Source: Nemertoderma westbladi (taxonomy: Eukaryota; Xenacoelomorpha; Nemertodermatida; Nemertodermatidae). Taken from it: 64,000 bases of DNA. Shown in pieces: positions 35,334 through 50,300 of this stretch (position 1 is its first letter; each line of letters starts with the position of its first letter). Location of the stretch: the NCBI GenBank assembly GCA_032718475.1, contig JAUCBJ010000937.1, forward strand, positions 29,319-93,318. The letters are read 5' to 3'. The notes under the pieces were generated by a model, which had not been told where the DNA came from, did not search any database, and was given only the letters and a program-made list of their open reading frames with translations. The position numbers and the translations under genes were made by a program.

Positions 35334-38300
35334 ATGGGCGTCGAAAGTCAGCTGACTTTGACTTACGTCATAAAAAAGGGTCATTTCCATTTGGTTCGTC
35401 GACTGGTTGACGCCGGGGCCGATGTGAATCAGACAGACGAACAGAAGCGCTCGCCCCTCAGTCTGTGCTGCTTCATCGATGAGAGGCGATGGGGCGTGAG
35501 TCTGGCCCGTATGCTGTTGGAACGGGGGGCCCGAGTGGGTTTATGCGATCGTTGGGGAAGGAATGCCTTTATACACGCAGTTATTAATGAACGTCTCGGA
35601 TTGGTGGACACGTACCTCAATGCCCTCGACTTTGATGTCAACCACGTAGACAAGGTAAATAATAAAAATTGGTTAAATAAGTAAGGTAAAGCAACAAACG
35701 CTAATATTTGGTTCATCTACAAAACGGCAGATATTTGCCGATTTTGCATTAGGTTTTGTTTGTTATTATAATGTTGTAAATTTCGGATAAACATACATTC
35801 AGCCTGTCAGTTAAACAGTTGCATTTTAACAAGTACAGCAAGTTTGTATGTTCGATTGCACAACAGCACTTATGTTTTCATTTAATTGCCAAAGTCATTT
35901 GTTTCACTTATTTAATTGCGTAAAATCCACTCAACGGGGAATGTTAATGATGATACTTTAAGAAAACTTCTTATAATCACCAATTAAAACGCACGGTCAA
36001 TACTGCCCATCTGTTGTGTTTTTGTGTTGATTTCATTTACGGATAAATTATAAATGGGAACCCATTTTAACATAAACATAGCAACATTTAACATACAGAA
36101 TATCATCTCCAGCGATTGTTTCAGCTTTTGTATTATTTTTGAAACGGAATCTAAGAGTCTCTACGATAAGATGGAAGTCGTCAACCTGAAGATCTTCGTT
36201 GCTATTTTACTCGCTTTCCTGGCGTTTCTGTTGAATATCGGCTGGGTTTCGGCTCAGCGGAGGCCAATGGTTACCCCAGCCGGTGGCTATGTACCATCCG
36301 GTTAATTCAAATTCCGAAAATAAACCGGCTAAACCTATTAACTTAACCGAAACTTATTATATGGCTAAATGTTAAATGTTACTTTTCGAGGTGCAGGTGA
36401 TTGTAAAGAAATACAAACGATGAGGTAACATCCTACATCTTTTTAGGGAATGTTGGTCTACGGTGGGGTCGGTGGGTACGTGCAAGGCTAATGTGGTGTA
36501 AATGGGGGGGAACTGTTGTAGGCCTACAGTTCTGATTTGTGAGAACTGTACAACAGTAGTGTACTGAACATTTAGATATTACGATATTTATAGGGAGGGT
36601 TTGGGGAGGTGGGGGTGGTGGTGGGGGCAGGGGTATGTATCATACCCCTGGAGGCAATCTTTTTATTTTATAAAACGATAGATATGGATGACAGAAAACC
36701 GCTGCTAAATTTTTATCCAAATCTGTCGTGCCGTTTTTGAGATATAGCATTTCATAACGCTCCCATGGCCTACTATATATACACGGCCTAATAAGCTGTA
36801 TTTTGAGGCCATTCAAAAAGAGACAAGTTGTTTTTTACAACAATTTGATATTTTGATTTATCACATGTTCTCACTTATATTTAGCAGTTGATATATTGAT
36901 ATAACACCGTGTGATATACAGTTAGTGTTATACAATTATTTGAAACTTGTACAGTATTACTAATTAATTGCGTGTTTTAAATTACAAAAATGATATACTA
37001 GCTAGATTGTACTATTTTTAATATTTTGTGTAGGCCCTACACAAAGTTCGTTATTAAATATAAAAAAAAGTTCTCGAACAATTTCTAGAACATTTTTTAT
37101 ATAATACCGGAAGCGAACTTGTTCTTAAACCAAAAAAAATAAGCAATTCCAAACATTCTTAGGCCACGTTCACACTACCGAGTCAAAGTCCAAAGACAAA
37201 AATATAAAACACAATATAATTTTTTATAGAATGCCCTTATCTGCTTTATGTATTATATTACTGTATGTAATGTATTATTATTTATTATTTCTACATTAGC
37301 TACATTTATTTCCTTTTGACTTTGACTCTTTTAGTGTGAACGAGGCCTTAGGTGGTGTATAATTAATCGTTCCCATGTGTTTAAAATATAATCAAGATAT
37401 TTTTCCAAAATCTATTCTGGAATAAAAAATATTTGTAACTGAGGGTTCATTTTTTCAAAATAAATAGCTAGCATATTCTAGAACGATTTCTATACAAAAA
37501 GCATCAAGTATGTAGTAGCTATAATAAAAAAAAATCGAGAGGAAATTTACGAAATTGTGGAGCGAGGTTCGCTTTATCTTATTATGCAGGATGGCCCTTT
37601 TCGTGTTCAATAAGTTTGAACACATGTGATAAACAGAATATCACCTGTTCTAGGAGTGATATACGATATATATCAACCTTCAGCAAATAAACTTTGTATA
37701 ACAACCTCGGCCTTCGGCCTCGGTAGTTCTACAAGTTTATTTGCTTCAGGTTGATATATATCGTATATCACTCCTAGAACAGGTGATATTCTCTGTATAT
37801 CACACCGTGTGATATACAGTTAGCTATTTTCAAAAAAATTTTGAAACTTGTAGTACTAATTAATTGTGTTTTTTTAATTACAAAAATGATATACTAGCTA
37901 GACTTTGCTATTTTTAATATTTTGTGTATAGTCAGGTAGACAGAGGGGTCCACCGTAACTTTGGGTCATCACGCATTTTTATTTGCTTAAACTTTAGTTG
38001 GACCTTAGAGTGATCAAAATCCGTCGGGTGCCACTTCGGCACCTTTGGGGAACTTTTTATAAAGCACTTAATCTAAGTTTCCATAGCAACCGGCATACAA
38101 GGTTTTATTTTGAGATATCTGCGACCTTGCACCTATTGCCACAGCTCTTGTTAATTATTCTGAATAAGATTTCTAGAAGATTAGTTCCCATAGCAACATT
38201 ATTAATCATAAATTCTGGCCTTTGGGATGTTTATTAAGATATGCGAACTATTAAACTTTAGATTATTTATGTAACTATTTATAAAAGCAAACAATTATAT

Positions 38301-41300
38301 CATCACTGGGTGTTTATTAATCACATTTAGTTTTTCATTTAATTAGATGAGTTAGTTTTCTCCTTTCAAATGCAAATTTTGACGTTTATCTATCCAACGT
38401 TTGCAGAAAATAGGTACAGTAGATTCAATGTGCCATCATTCTTTACTGCGTACCTATCTGGGTATCTATCCCAAATATTCTCCATTACTGGTATTACGAA
38501 AGTTAAACAATCAGCTAGAAGAGTTGTATGTTTATTAAATTATTTATTTAAAATATTGCTTTGAACATTGCTTTAAACATTGTATTTATTTTTACACTTT
38601 GAAGTGGTGCAGGTTCATATTGTAGTACATGGTACACCTAACACTCTATGGTTCTTTTCGGGGAATCTCATTGATCTCGATTGCTGCAAAGCTATACAAT
38701 AGAATTCTATTAAATCGCATCAGGGATTCCATTGAGAGACTGCTCCGTGGAAATCAGAATGGGTTCCGTAAAGGTCGTGGGACCATGGAGCCCATTTTGG
38801 CACTTAGAAGGATAATTGAAGAGTTTTCAAAAAAGAAAGACAGGCATCTGGCTGTTATCTTTGTTGACTTCTTCAAGGCCTTTGATTCAGTCTCTCGCTC
38901 ACGTATGTTCAGCATACTTTCATTATATGGGATTCCTGATGAAATTATTGCAGCAATCAGATCAGTATACGATGGTTCGACAACATTTGTGTCTACTGTT
39001 GACGGTGACACAGAACCATTTGTCGTGTTATGGGGCGTCCTCCAGGGAGACACACTTGCACCATTCTCGTTCATAATTGTTGTTGACTATGTTCTACGCA
39101 TGTCCTTAGATCATCATAATGATGATGGGGTGATGATAACTCCACCTACTGGCTCCAGAAGTCGAGGAAATCCTGCCAAGTACCTAACTGATCTAGACTT
39201 TGCTGATGACTTAGGAGTACTCTCAGAATCACTAGAGGGAGCCCACTCCTCAGCTCATTAGAACATGCTGCTTCTAGTGTTGGTCTTTTTATTAACTCCA
39301 GAAAGACCAAAATTTTGACAGTTAACTTTGAAAGTCCTCAGCAAGTCTCTGATCGGATGAGCATAAGCTCAAAAGATGGTATGCTTGAGCATGTGGATGA
39401 CTTCTGTTACCTGGGATCATAGATCCGGAAGTCAGGTGAGGACTTTCGAATACGTAAGGGAAAGGCTTGGGCAGCCTTGAATAGGCTTTCCAGGATTTGG
39501 AAGTCACCAAAAATTAATCGGAAACTTAAGGTCCGATTATTTAGAGCAGCAGTAGTTCCAGTACTCCTCTATGGGAGTCCATGCTGGGCTCTAACTGCTG
39601 AGGACACCAAATCTCTGGATGGCACATTCACAAGAATGCTACGCCGGGTTCATTGTGTCAAGTACAATGCACACTTCTCCAACCAGACACTATATAACAT
39701 TGGAGGTGTCTCATTGGTTCCCCCAAGCTTGACACTAGAACAAAATCGCCTCCGCTTTGCAGGACATTGCTTTCCCCGTGAGGACCAGCCAGTGCATAAT
39801 CTTGTACTTTGGCAGCCTCATGGAGTGAATAAGCATGGTGGACAGCCCATGACTTTCTTGAGACGCATCTTAAAGGACACTGGCCTTGAAGATGCGGATG
39901 ATCTAGCAAATGTCATGGGTGATAGGGAGTTGTGGCGGTGCAATTTTGTCGATAAGCCGGCACAGCATTCTTAAAAATGCAGCTGCAATGCAGCATGCCG
40001 ATCCTAGTAGTAGTAGTACATGGTAGAGCGGCTATAGAGCAGCCGCATCGATTGGTAGAACAGGCGCATAACAATCACAAGATATAGTTTTAAGGATCGA
40101 AATTGGGGCAATGGATGAGACACCAGGATCCGGTATCAGTTTGTCATTGATCGCCATCCAACCAAACGTCACTTGTCACTCCAAACATCACTCGTATAAT
40201 ACTGTATTATATGCTTGCATGCACTACCTATACCTGCCTGATACTTTGCGTTTTGGTCTGATTGTGGATTGCTGGCTATTGGATTGTTATTTTATAAGCG
40301 ACATATGTGAAGACTTTTACACATATTATGACACTCCTAAGAACTCCACCACGATCCAATCTTAGAAAAGCCACAGAACGCCTAGCTGGCGCACCATCAT
40401 CCCACCCTGTTGTGAATCGCTTACCTGTCAGCAAGCCAAAGGATGTCCACCAATCCGGCAGCAACTCAGTTAAACCCCGGGATATCCACCAATCCGAAGG
40501 CAACTCGGTAAAACCAGTCAATCCACCAAACCGATGGCGACTCAGTTATACTCCAGGATGTCCACCTATCTAACGGCAACCCGGTTAAACCCCGTGACCA
40601 TGACATCCACCAATCCGACTGCTACTCAGTTAAACCCCAGGACATCCACCAATCGGATGGCGACTCGGCTAAACCCCAGGATGTCCGCCATTCGGATGGC
40701 AACTCAGTTAAACCCAAGGTCATCCAACAATGCAATGGCAACAAGGTTAAACCCTGGGATGTCCGCCATTCCAAAAGTGACTCAGTTAAACCCTGGGATG
40801 TCCATCTATCAAACGGCAACTCAGTTAAACCCCGGGATGTCCATCTATCGAACAGCAATTCGGTCAAACACCACGACACCCAACAATCCGACAGTAACAC
40901 TGTTAAACCCGGGGTTCTCCGCCATTCCGAAAGCGAATCAGTTAAACCCCAGGATGTCCACCAATCCGATGGCGACTCAGTTAAACCCCAGGATGTCCAC
41001 CTATCGAACGGCAACTCAGTAAAACCCCAGGGCATCCACCAATCCGATGGCGAATCGCTTAAACTCCGGGATGTCCACCTATCGAATGGTAACTCGGTAA
41101 AACCCCAGGACATCCACCAATCCGATGGCGTCTCAGTTAAATCCCAGGATGTACACCTATCGAATGGCAACTCGGTTCAACCCCGGGATGTCCACTCGGT
41201 AAAAGCCCAGGATATCCACCAATACGATGGTGACTCGGTTAAACCCCAGGATGTCCACCTATCGAACGGCAACTCAGTAAAACCCCAGGACATCCACCAA

Positions 41301-44300
41301 TCCGAAGGCGACTCGGTTAAACCCCAGGATGTCCACCTATCGAATGGCAACTCGGTTAAACCCCAGGACATCCACCAATCCGATGGTGACTCGGTTAAAC
41401 CCCAGGATGTCCACCTATCAAACGGCAACTCCGTTCAACCCCAGGATGTCCACCTATCTAATGGCAACTCGGTAAAAGCCCAGGATATCCACCAATACGA
41501 TGGTGACTCAGTTAATCCCCAGGATGTCCACCTATCGAACTGCAACTCGGTAAAACCCCAGGACATTCAACAATCCGATGGCGACTCGGTTAAACCCCAG
41601 GATGTCCACCTATCGAACGGCAACTCGGTTAAACTCCAGGACATCCACCAATCCGATTTTGACTCGGTTAAACCCCAGGATGTCCACCTATCGAATGGCA
41701 ACTCGGTCCAACCCCAGGATGTCCACCTATCTAACGGCAACTCGGCTAATCCCTGGGATTTCGACCAATCCCATGGATTCGATGGCGACTCGAAACATTC
41801 TCAGGGCACCTGTCAACCTGATGGCAAGTTGGTTCTCCAGCAGGACATCCACCAACCCAATGGTAAGAGGGGTCCTAGAAACTGGAAGCAATTTTGGTGG
41901 AAAAGTCAGGCAAATCGACCTCACACCAGGAGCCAAGGTTCACCTCCAATGCTTATACCAGACAATTTTGGCATACAGACTGTGGGCCCAAAAGTCACAG
42001 CTGAACGTCCTTCAATTGGTTGCTTCTCATCTGTCCTGGACAGTCCTCGTACAGATATTAACATCACTTCTAGGGTAGATAATGCTACTAACTCAGTTTG
42101 TAATGGTGGTGGCCTGTTTTTAAAGGCACTGCCTGAAACATTTGATATGCCCTATTGTAAAAGCTTTTGCGGATATAACCAGTCATTTTCTCCGCAATAT
42201 ACCGTGTAGGTGTTTTAGCGGACATAACAAGCCATTTTCTCCGCAATGTACCGTGTGGGTGTTTTAGCAGACATAACAAGCCATTTTCTGCCGCAATGCA
42301 CTTAATACTCTAAAAGACTGGAACTCAGATGACGAAATCTGTCAGCTGATTTACTGTAAACGTGGAACATCTCTTTGTTCAGCTCGCTCAGCTCAGCCAA
42401 TCAGAGCGATTTTCATTTTATCTTGTACAGAGGCCTACGGAAAACCGCGCAATGCATTACGGTCTTTGTTTACCTTTCTGAGCGAGAGAACTGCTTGGAA
42501 ATTCTTCTGTACTTCTGTGTTGGAAGTTTCAGACTTTGACCTAAACATCAGAAACATCAGATGGCTTTGATTACAAGAACGTAAAACTATTAACGCAACG
42601 CATTTCAACTACGCAGCACACCGCATCACACCGCAAGTCAACATTGCTGCACATGGAACACTGCATAAGCAACACATACTGACTGTTCACCGCATTATTT
42701 TACTTCTGTTATTAATTGTTATGTTGGTGTATTTTGCTGATATATTTGGAGAATACCGATGAATAATCATAAAACCCCCAATCTTCTTGATTACTGAAGG
42801 TTAGAGGAACAGGTTTACCGGTAGCAACTGCGACTTACATTATAGTGGTTTTTGTGTGAATTAAATGCTATTTCATGATCCCTACATGTGTCAGTTGCGA
42901 TCCTCCTTATATATGATCAAATTCAGTGACGGTTGGCAGATCAGTGCGCAGTAGTGTGAAGTAGTGTGAAGGTTAATAAAGCATCTCCTAAAGAATGCGC
43001 TTTTTACGAAACTCAGTAGCCATCCAGTTGTGATTAGTATAAGTCATAACTCTGTTTTATACTTAAAGCGCCACGTCCTAAAGGAACTGTTAATATTTCC
43101 CCGAAAGTAAATATATTGTCAGAGATTATATATTAACGATCAATCGAATAATACAGTAGGTCTACACTGCAATCACTATCAAAGCATCCGAATCCAGTCT
43201 CCCTTAACTGTGGGTGAATGGTCGCGCACAGGCTGGCTTCGGCTGATGTAACTTCAGTACATTAAATAATTGATATACAAAAAAGACAATTAAAATTGGC
43301 AGGTTAAACTGCTAAAGGTCTAAAAGCGCGAACACCTATGTAAAGGACTTGATGGATGATGGTAGCTGGGTTTTAAGGAGTAATACTAAAATCTCCCCCA
43401 GCTGTAGCAAGGTCAATATTTGTAATGGTTTAAATCTAACTGGGTAGGTTCTGTTAATGTTACAAATTGTGACCCAGCTCTGGACGGGCACTACTGCAAT
43501 CCCAGCGGGGATAGTTTTGATCCTGGTACAAGTTTCAAGTTTAACCCAACTTCTGAATCATCTAATATGCCTGATATCATAACCCCAAAATCAGCCTCAT
43601 TTGGCATTAATACAGTAAGAGGGTTTGTTTCTTACAGTAGTGAATGTAATGTTACTAATAGTGAAAGTCTTGGTACTTGTTCCAGCAACAAGTTTAACTC
43701 AAATTCTGAGTCATACAATGTGCCAGTCAAAATCACCCCTATTTCTGCCACAGTTGAGTCAGCTACATACAGTAGTTCATACTGTATAATGGGGAGGATT
43801 TCTTAAACAAACATGCGTTACTAGCCAATAACATGACTAAACTAGAGGGTAGATCACAAGTTTCATGTAAACCAGATAATACAGAAACCCAAAGCAAACC
43901 ATGCAAGACAATGTCAGACTCCTGCAAACTTGAATTGCCTTTAGGTCCAGCTGTTTCCCCTGGGGTCGGTATGATGAATCCCTTTGATAAAAGTGTTGTT
44001 ATGAATCCCATTGACAAGCAGCGACCTGGTAATTCAGTGGAACACATAAAAGATGTATCAGTGGCAGCAGTCAACAAACACAGTAGGGATAAATTACGGA
44101 AATCAAAGAAGAAGAAAAATAAGAAAAATAATTCTGTGCGTCATATGAATAAGTCCTGTGACAGTTCCTCCAATGTTATTTCCAATAATAAGGTTCGTGA
44201 TGTCACTGAAATTCCAGATGGTAATCTTTTAACTACAGAATCAGGCTCATCAGATGTTGAATTTGTGCCAGTTTACCCTGACCTTACTACTACTACTAGG

Positions 44301-47300
44301 ATCGGCATGCTGCATTGCAGCTGCATTTTTAAGAATGCTGTGCCGGCTTATCGACAAAATTGCTCCGCCACAACTCCCTATCACCCATGACATTTGCTAG
44401 ATTATCCGCATCTTCAAGGCCAGTGTCCTTTAAGATGCGTCTCAAGAAAGTCATGGGCTGTCCACCATGCTTATTCACTCCATGAGGCTGCCAAAGTACA
44501 AGATTATGCACTGGCTGGTCCTCACGGCGAAAGCAATGTCCTGCAAAGCGGAGGCGATTTTGTTCTAGTGTCAAGCTTGGGGGAACCAATGAGTCACCTG
44601 CAATGTTATATAGTGTCTCGTTGGAGATGTGTGCATTGTACTTGACACAATGAACCCGGCGTAATATTCTTGTGAATGTGCCATCCAGAGATTTGGTGTC
44701 CTCAGCAGTTAGAGCCCAGCATGGACTCCCATAGAGGTGTACTGGAACTACTGCTGCTCTAAATAATCGGACCTTAAGTTTCCGATAAATTCTCGGTGAC
44801 TTTCAAATCCTGGAAAGCCTATTCAAGGCTGCCCATGCCTTTCCCTTACGTATTCGAAGGTCCTCACCTGACTTCCGGATCCATGATCCCAGGTAACAAA
44901 AGTCATCCACATGCTCAAGCATACCATCTTTTGAGCTTATGCTCATCCGATCAGAGACTTCCTGAGGACTTTCAAAGTTAACTGTCAAAATTTTGGTCTT
45001 TCTGGAGTTAATAAAATGACCAACACTAGAAGCAGCATGTTCTAATGAGCTGAGGAGCCGCTGGGCTCCCTCTAGTGATTCTGAGAGTACTCCTAAGTCA
45101 TCAGCAAAGTCTAGATCAGTTAGGTACTTGGCAGGATTTCCTCGACTTCTGGAGCCAGTAGGTGGAGTTATCATCACCCCATCATCATTATGATGATCTA
45201 AGGACATGCGTAGAACATAGTCAACAACAATTATGAACAAGAATGGTGCAAGTGTGTCTCCCTGGAAGACGCCCCATAACACTTCAAATGGTTATGTGTC
45301 ACCGTCAACAGTAGACACAAATGTTGTCGAACCATCGTATACTGATCTGATTGCTGCAATAATTTCATGATGAAGCAGTAGTATGTGCAGCCACATCACA
45401 GCCTAGGGAGCGGGGATTGGTTCTCCTTTAAGCCATGTGACCCAGACTGGGCTTACTTTAAAGAGGACCAATTTCTGTCCACTCTTATTGTGGACTCTTT
45501 TCTTTCCATACTTGATCGCAGTGTAGATAGTGTCGCGTGCATTGACTCTGCACTGTGTGATAAACTGAATCAGTTCAACTTCGATGTGTCCAGCGCTATT
45601 TCCTATATTACTTGTGTCTGTAACACAGCTACAATGCCACTAATGCTATTTCCTGAATGCATCAGATCCCACTTCGTTCTACATGAAGCAGATAATCAAA
45701 CCAAATCAGTTTATACACTATGCAGCATGAACAAAACAGCAGCAAACAGTATGTTCGCGCTTTCAGACCTTTGGCAGTTTAACCCGCCAAATTAGGATGT
45801 CTTCTAGATAATAAATCGCTTTTAGCCTCTGACAAGTATTTGATTCACTACACTAGTTGAAACCAATCTGTGCGCGATCATTCACCCGCTGGATATACCC
45901 GGGAGATTGACTTCGACGGCTTAATCTTATTGCTATGTAAGCCTAATGTATTATTCGACTGACAGTATTATATAATCTCTGACAATATTATTCACCTTCG
46001 GGGAATATTAACAGTTCCTTTTGGACGTGGCGCTCTATCTATATAAACAGAGCTATGACTTAAACTACATGCAACGATATGGCTTAGTTACAATTCACAT
46101 ATATGGCGCATTCTTTAGGAAATGCTTCGTTATCAGTCTCACTCATACACAATGCTGCACAATACTGCACACTGATCTGCCGATCTTCACTGATTTTAGT
46201 CACATATAAAAGGAACACAGACCGACTCATGTAGGGTCTATCAGATAACATTAGATTCACTTCAAACCACTTTAACATAAGTCACAATCGTTATATGTAA
46301 CCTGTCTCTCTTACCTTCGGTATATCAAGAATATTGGGTTTTCGGGGTTATTTCTCGTTATTCCAAATATAATATTTCATCAACCATATAATGAATAACT
46401 GACAGTAAATAGCAGTATAACGTTATAAAAGTATGCACGACAAGACCAGCCAAGCATTGAGTAAGTTGTTAACCATTGAGTTACCCAGTGATAACGGATA
46501 TATGTCCTTATAATTAAGCCTACTAGTGTTAGGCTAAAAGCAGAAAAGCACAAATATTCCAAAAGCCGTTCTTTCTTGGCTCAGGACTGAATGATAACAC
46601 TGCCCATAAAGCATTGCGTGATTTCTAGGAAATTTCTGTACAAGAACAGTAAAAACGCTCTGATTGGTTGACTGAACTGAGAGGCACCGTAGAACAAAGA
46701 AAATCGACACGTATACAGCTCAGCTGTTAACCGTCGTCATAGTAACTACTGTTTCAAGAGGATCTAGCTATTTTGCGTCATAGAATTGCCATAGAATCAC
46801 CAACCATGTCCCCCAAAGTACACATACGGAAGAAATAGCTCTTAGGTCCTCTAAAAAACACCGATACAGCAATAATACGGCCTCTTACGCCTACTAAACC
46901 AACTACAGAGTATTTTACGGGAAAAATAAGGAAAAATAACCGGGCAATTCCGCAAAAGCTTTTACACCGCTCCCAGAAAATGGGATTTTCAGTCTATAAA
47001 ATATAAAAATCACAGTTTCTAAAACATAAAGATACTCTAAACAGTTAGTTTTTCTTGCGCGGACGGCGTTCACGCAGTTTCCCGAGGCCAGCAAGAGTCC
47101 TTTTCTCTTTGGGGCGAGCCACTTTACTAGAAAGGCTATAACTCCTGGGTAAAGGGTGCAATACAATTGCATTAGAAGGTTTGGGTTTACGGTCGATGTC
47201 TCGTCCATTTCGATATGCTTCTCCTCGAGCTGATTTTCCTCCGCTTGTCATGGGATACGTTCGTCCAAAACTCTCGCAGAGAATAGGGTTTTCTAAGCTT

Positions 47301-50300
47301 GATATCTTCTTAGAGATTCGAGATTTCCCAATCGAACTGAGATAAGGCCAATTCGTTTATCGATTGGACTTACTGTTATAACTTACGTTTATCTGAACAA
47401 ACGCAGGTTTCTTTTTTGATCTTTATAGAATAGCGTTTAACTCGTTTCGTACAACGCTCTCCTTCACCTTGATGAAGGGTTGTATCGCGTTAAATGGGGA
47501 CGACCATACGGTTGGATAGTGATATTAGGTGTCCGCGTCACAATCCGGCTAGGTAAGATGGGCGGCTAGCTAGAAATCACTGTCGGAGTGTTACCGATTA
47601 ATTGTTAGGGTAGCACTAGATCTTTGAACAGTGAATACAGTCCGCGAGGATCCGCGACACCACCAGGATCGCAGGTCTGAGGTCCAACTAAGGAATGAGG
47701 AGGTTTGACCGAGTATTCCGGGACTCTGATCGTAGGTTTACTCCAGGATCGTTCGAGCCGAGTGAGCATAGGTGATACGTCAAACAAGTTTCGCTCGAAA
47801 CTCCAGTAAATATAACGAGCACAACTGTGTTTAACACAACGTTTCCGTGGATGTTTATGTCTTTCCGTTTATTGGCTGGGTCTAGGGCATTTATCGTAAT
47901 AATACCAAAGACGCACGTCTTGAAGGGGAAACGCGGGTGATCGCTCTCCAGTTTTACAATATTCCTCCATCTGTTCGAAGCTATCTGGAACGACAGGTAG
48001 CGGTCGATCGGCGGTAAGATACATCATCGTAAAATAGAGCCGTTTGAGTTCCATCATAGGGTCTGGATGCATACCTTGAGGATATCGAGTTTCGAGGTTT
48101 TGTTGACTGGCAATATTGAGATAGGTCTCTCTTAGGAATTCTAGATAGTCGTTGAAGTCGCGACGTTTATCAGGTTCTTCAACGTCTTCCCTCTCGAGTC
48201 TGTTTCGAATAGAGTTCTCGTGTTCTATTCTCGATTTATCGTTTCGACTCCGCTGGGTATGATATTTAAATAAAACCATTTCCCTTTCGGTGTCTATATC
48301 GTCGATGTCGTGTAAATCAATAGGATGACCAGTAGTCAAGAAGTCCATATACGTACCATTACGATGCGTATAGCGAGCGGTGAATTTTCCATAGTCCAAT
48401 TCACGCGTAAGTTACTTCCAGGAAATCGTAGGTTCGATATAACGACCATCATCCTCCGTAGTAGTTGGACTAGTATCACCGCGTATCAAGCTATCAACAA
48501 ACGCTTGAAAGTAGAGTATATCGCTCCCTGATACCAAGACCATCTTCTATCAACTCCGTCATATCTGCTATATATGAGTTTATTAATATTATAATGAGTT
48601 TATATTTAGGCTAGAGAGCGTCGCTGCCCACCCCAATCAGCCCCCGGACAGTGCGAGATACTCAGCGCCGATGTGTCGTCGCCGCTGTACTTTCGCCAAC
48701 GACGTAGCCGCACAACGACAACGACAACCGGCACAAGTCACTCGACTGTCCGTCCCAAAGGCTTAGATACACCTCAGGTTCTTACTGGAGAGTTAGGGTT
48801 ACTTTCACAATTGCGACTCGCTACTGTAAACACACCTTAGTAGTAACATTCGCCTATAAACTCACAAATACCACACACACAACTTGTCACAAATTACACA
48901 CACTCGGGTCACTTGTCCGTTAGTCAGTGCCTTCCAGAATGTCACGTTATTATCATGTATCCTTGGATACTAGCAGTGCGCTATTTATTCCCTATGCTAT
49001 TCAATGGGACAAGCTTTCTATTGTTCTTTTAACTCAATTCTAATTCTAGCGTGGTTGTTGCTATGGTGACATTATGCAAAGCTAGCGGTAGAATTAGGGT
49101 AATTCCAATGCATACAGATCTGGAATGTTATTTAATAGTAATTATTTAATGGTCAATGTCCTGTTTTATATATGGCTTTATGAATTTTATCGGCTATTGA
49201 CTATGTTTGGGAGACTTTCGCACACTCATACGCATAAGAAGATAAATCTCCGCTCCCTTGATCTATTAATTAATGGAATTTTGGGAATGTTATAAATTGC
49301 GTAAAAATGGCAATTTATTAAATTCATTAAAAGGCATGAATTTAAATTTATTCCCTGAAATTTTATTATTTGATAATTAAATTGACATGTTTTGATTCTA
49401 GAACATGTCTGGGGACACAAGATCCTTAATTCTATGAAAATTGTCTTTTTAAGAATATCGGTAAATGCTACGATGTCTTAATTGACTAGAATTGTTGAAG
49501 GATCTGAATTTTACAGATTTTGATTTATTAGATTTGCAAATATTAAATAATTAATATTTGAGATGGGCACCAATTTATTCCAGAACTTGTCTGGGGACGT
49601 TAACCACTGATTCTAGAATTTTGTCTTTCAAGTATATCGGTGGGTGCCGCGATATCTTAATCGACTAGAATTGCAGATGGTCAAAGGGTTTAACAGATTT
49701 ATTTTGCGTTTTACGCTACTGTTAAAGGGACATCACGCTACTATATGTATTATTTAATACACGGTATGAGAGCAATATCGCACGAAGCAATGTCAGTGTG
49801 AAGAGGCAAGTCGTTTCCAAGGTCTACCCAGAGCTTGGTTTAGCCGAGACACGAGGATCTGAACTTTGCATTCCTAATACTCTGCCTACCAATAATACTT
49901 AAATATAGTAGTGGCTTTATTGTACTTTAATAAGTACGGAAATTTCATCTTACTGTAGTCACGTATTTATAATATGATACGGGCAGTAAGGAAAGAGAAA
50001 AAGAATTATTTCTCGCCGTCGCACTAAATATATAATATACGTAATTAAATAATAAACGCGAATATATATTGCACTAATCTACTAAATAATCTCTAAAATA
50101 CCATACTACTAAATAAAATTAAATAAAACGATTAAAATAAAATTACATAATAATACATACATAAATATAAAAATAAAACAAATACAAATATAAAGTAATA
50201 TGGTCACACACCCACTCCATATGTTGTTACGTTATGGAGTCCCTAGATGTTTGAAGGATTAGGGAGGTGGTCGTGGGAAGAGAATCTTGCCTTCCACAGT

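Noticed and set aside
40276-41428. Minus-strand frames rich in W and LTE repeats
   Set aside because: They are the opposite strand of the 13-codon repeat, whose plus-strand frame continues into non-repeat coding sequence.
46021-46562. Short frames repeated at 57707-58248
   Set aside because: Identical because they lie in the two LTRs; LTR sequence is not expected to code here.
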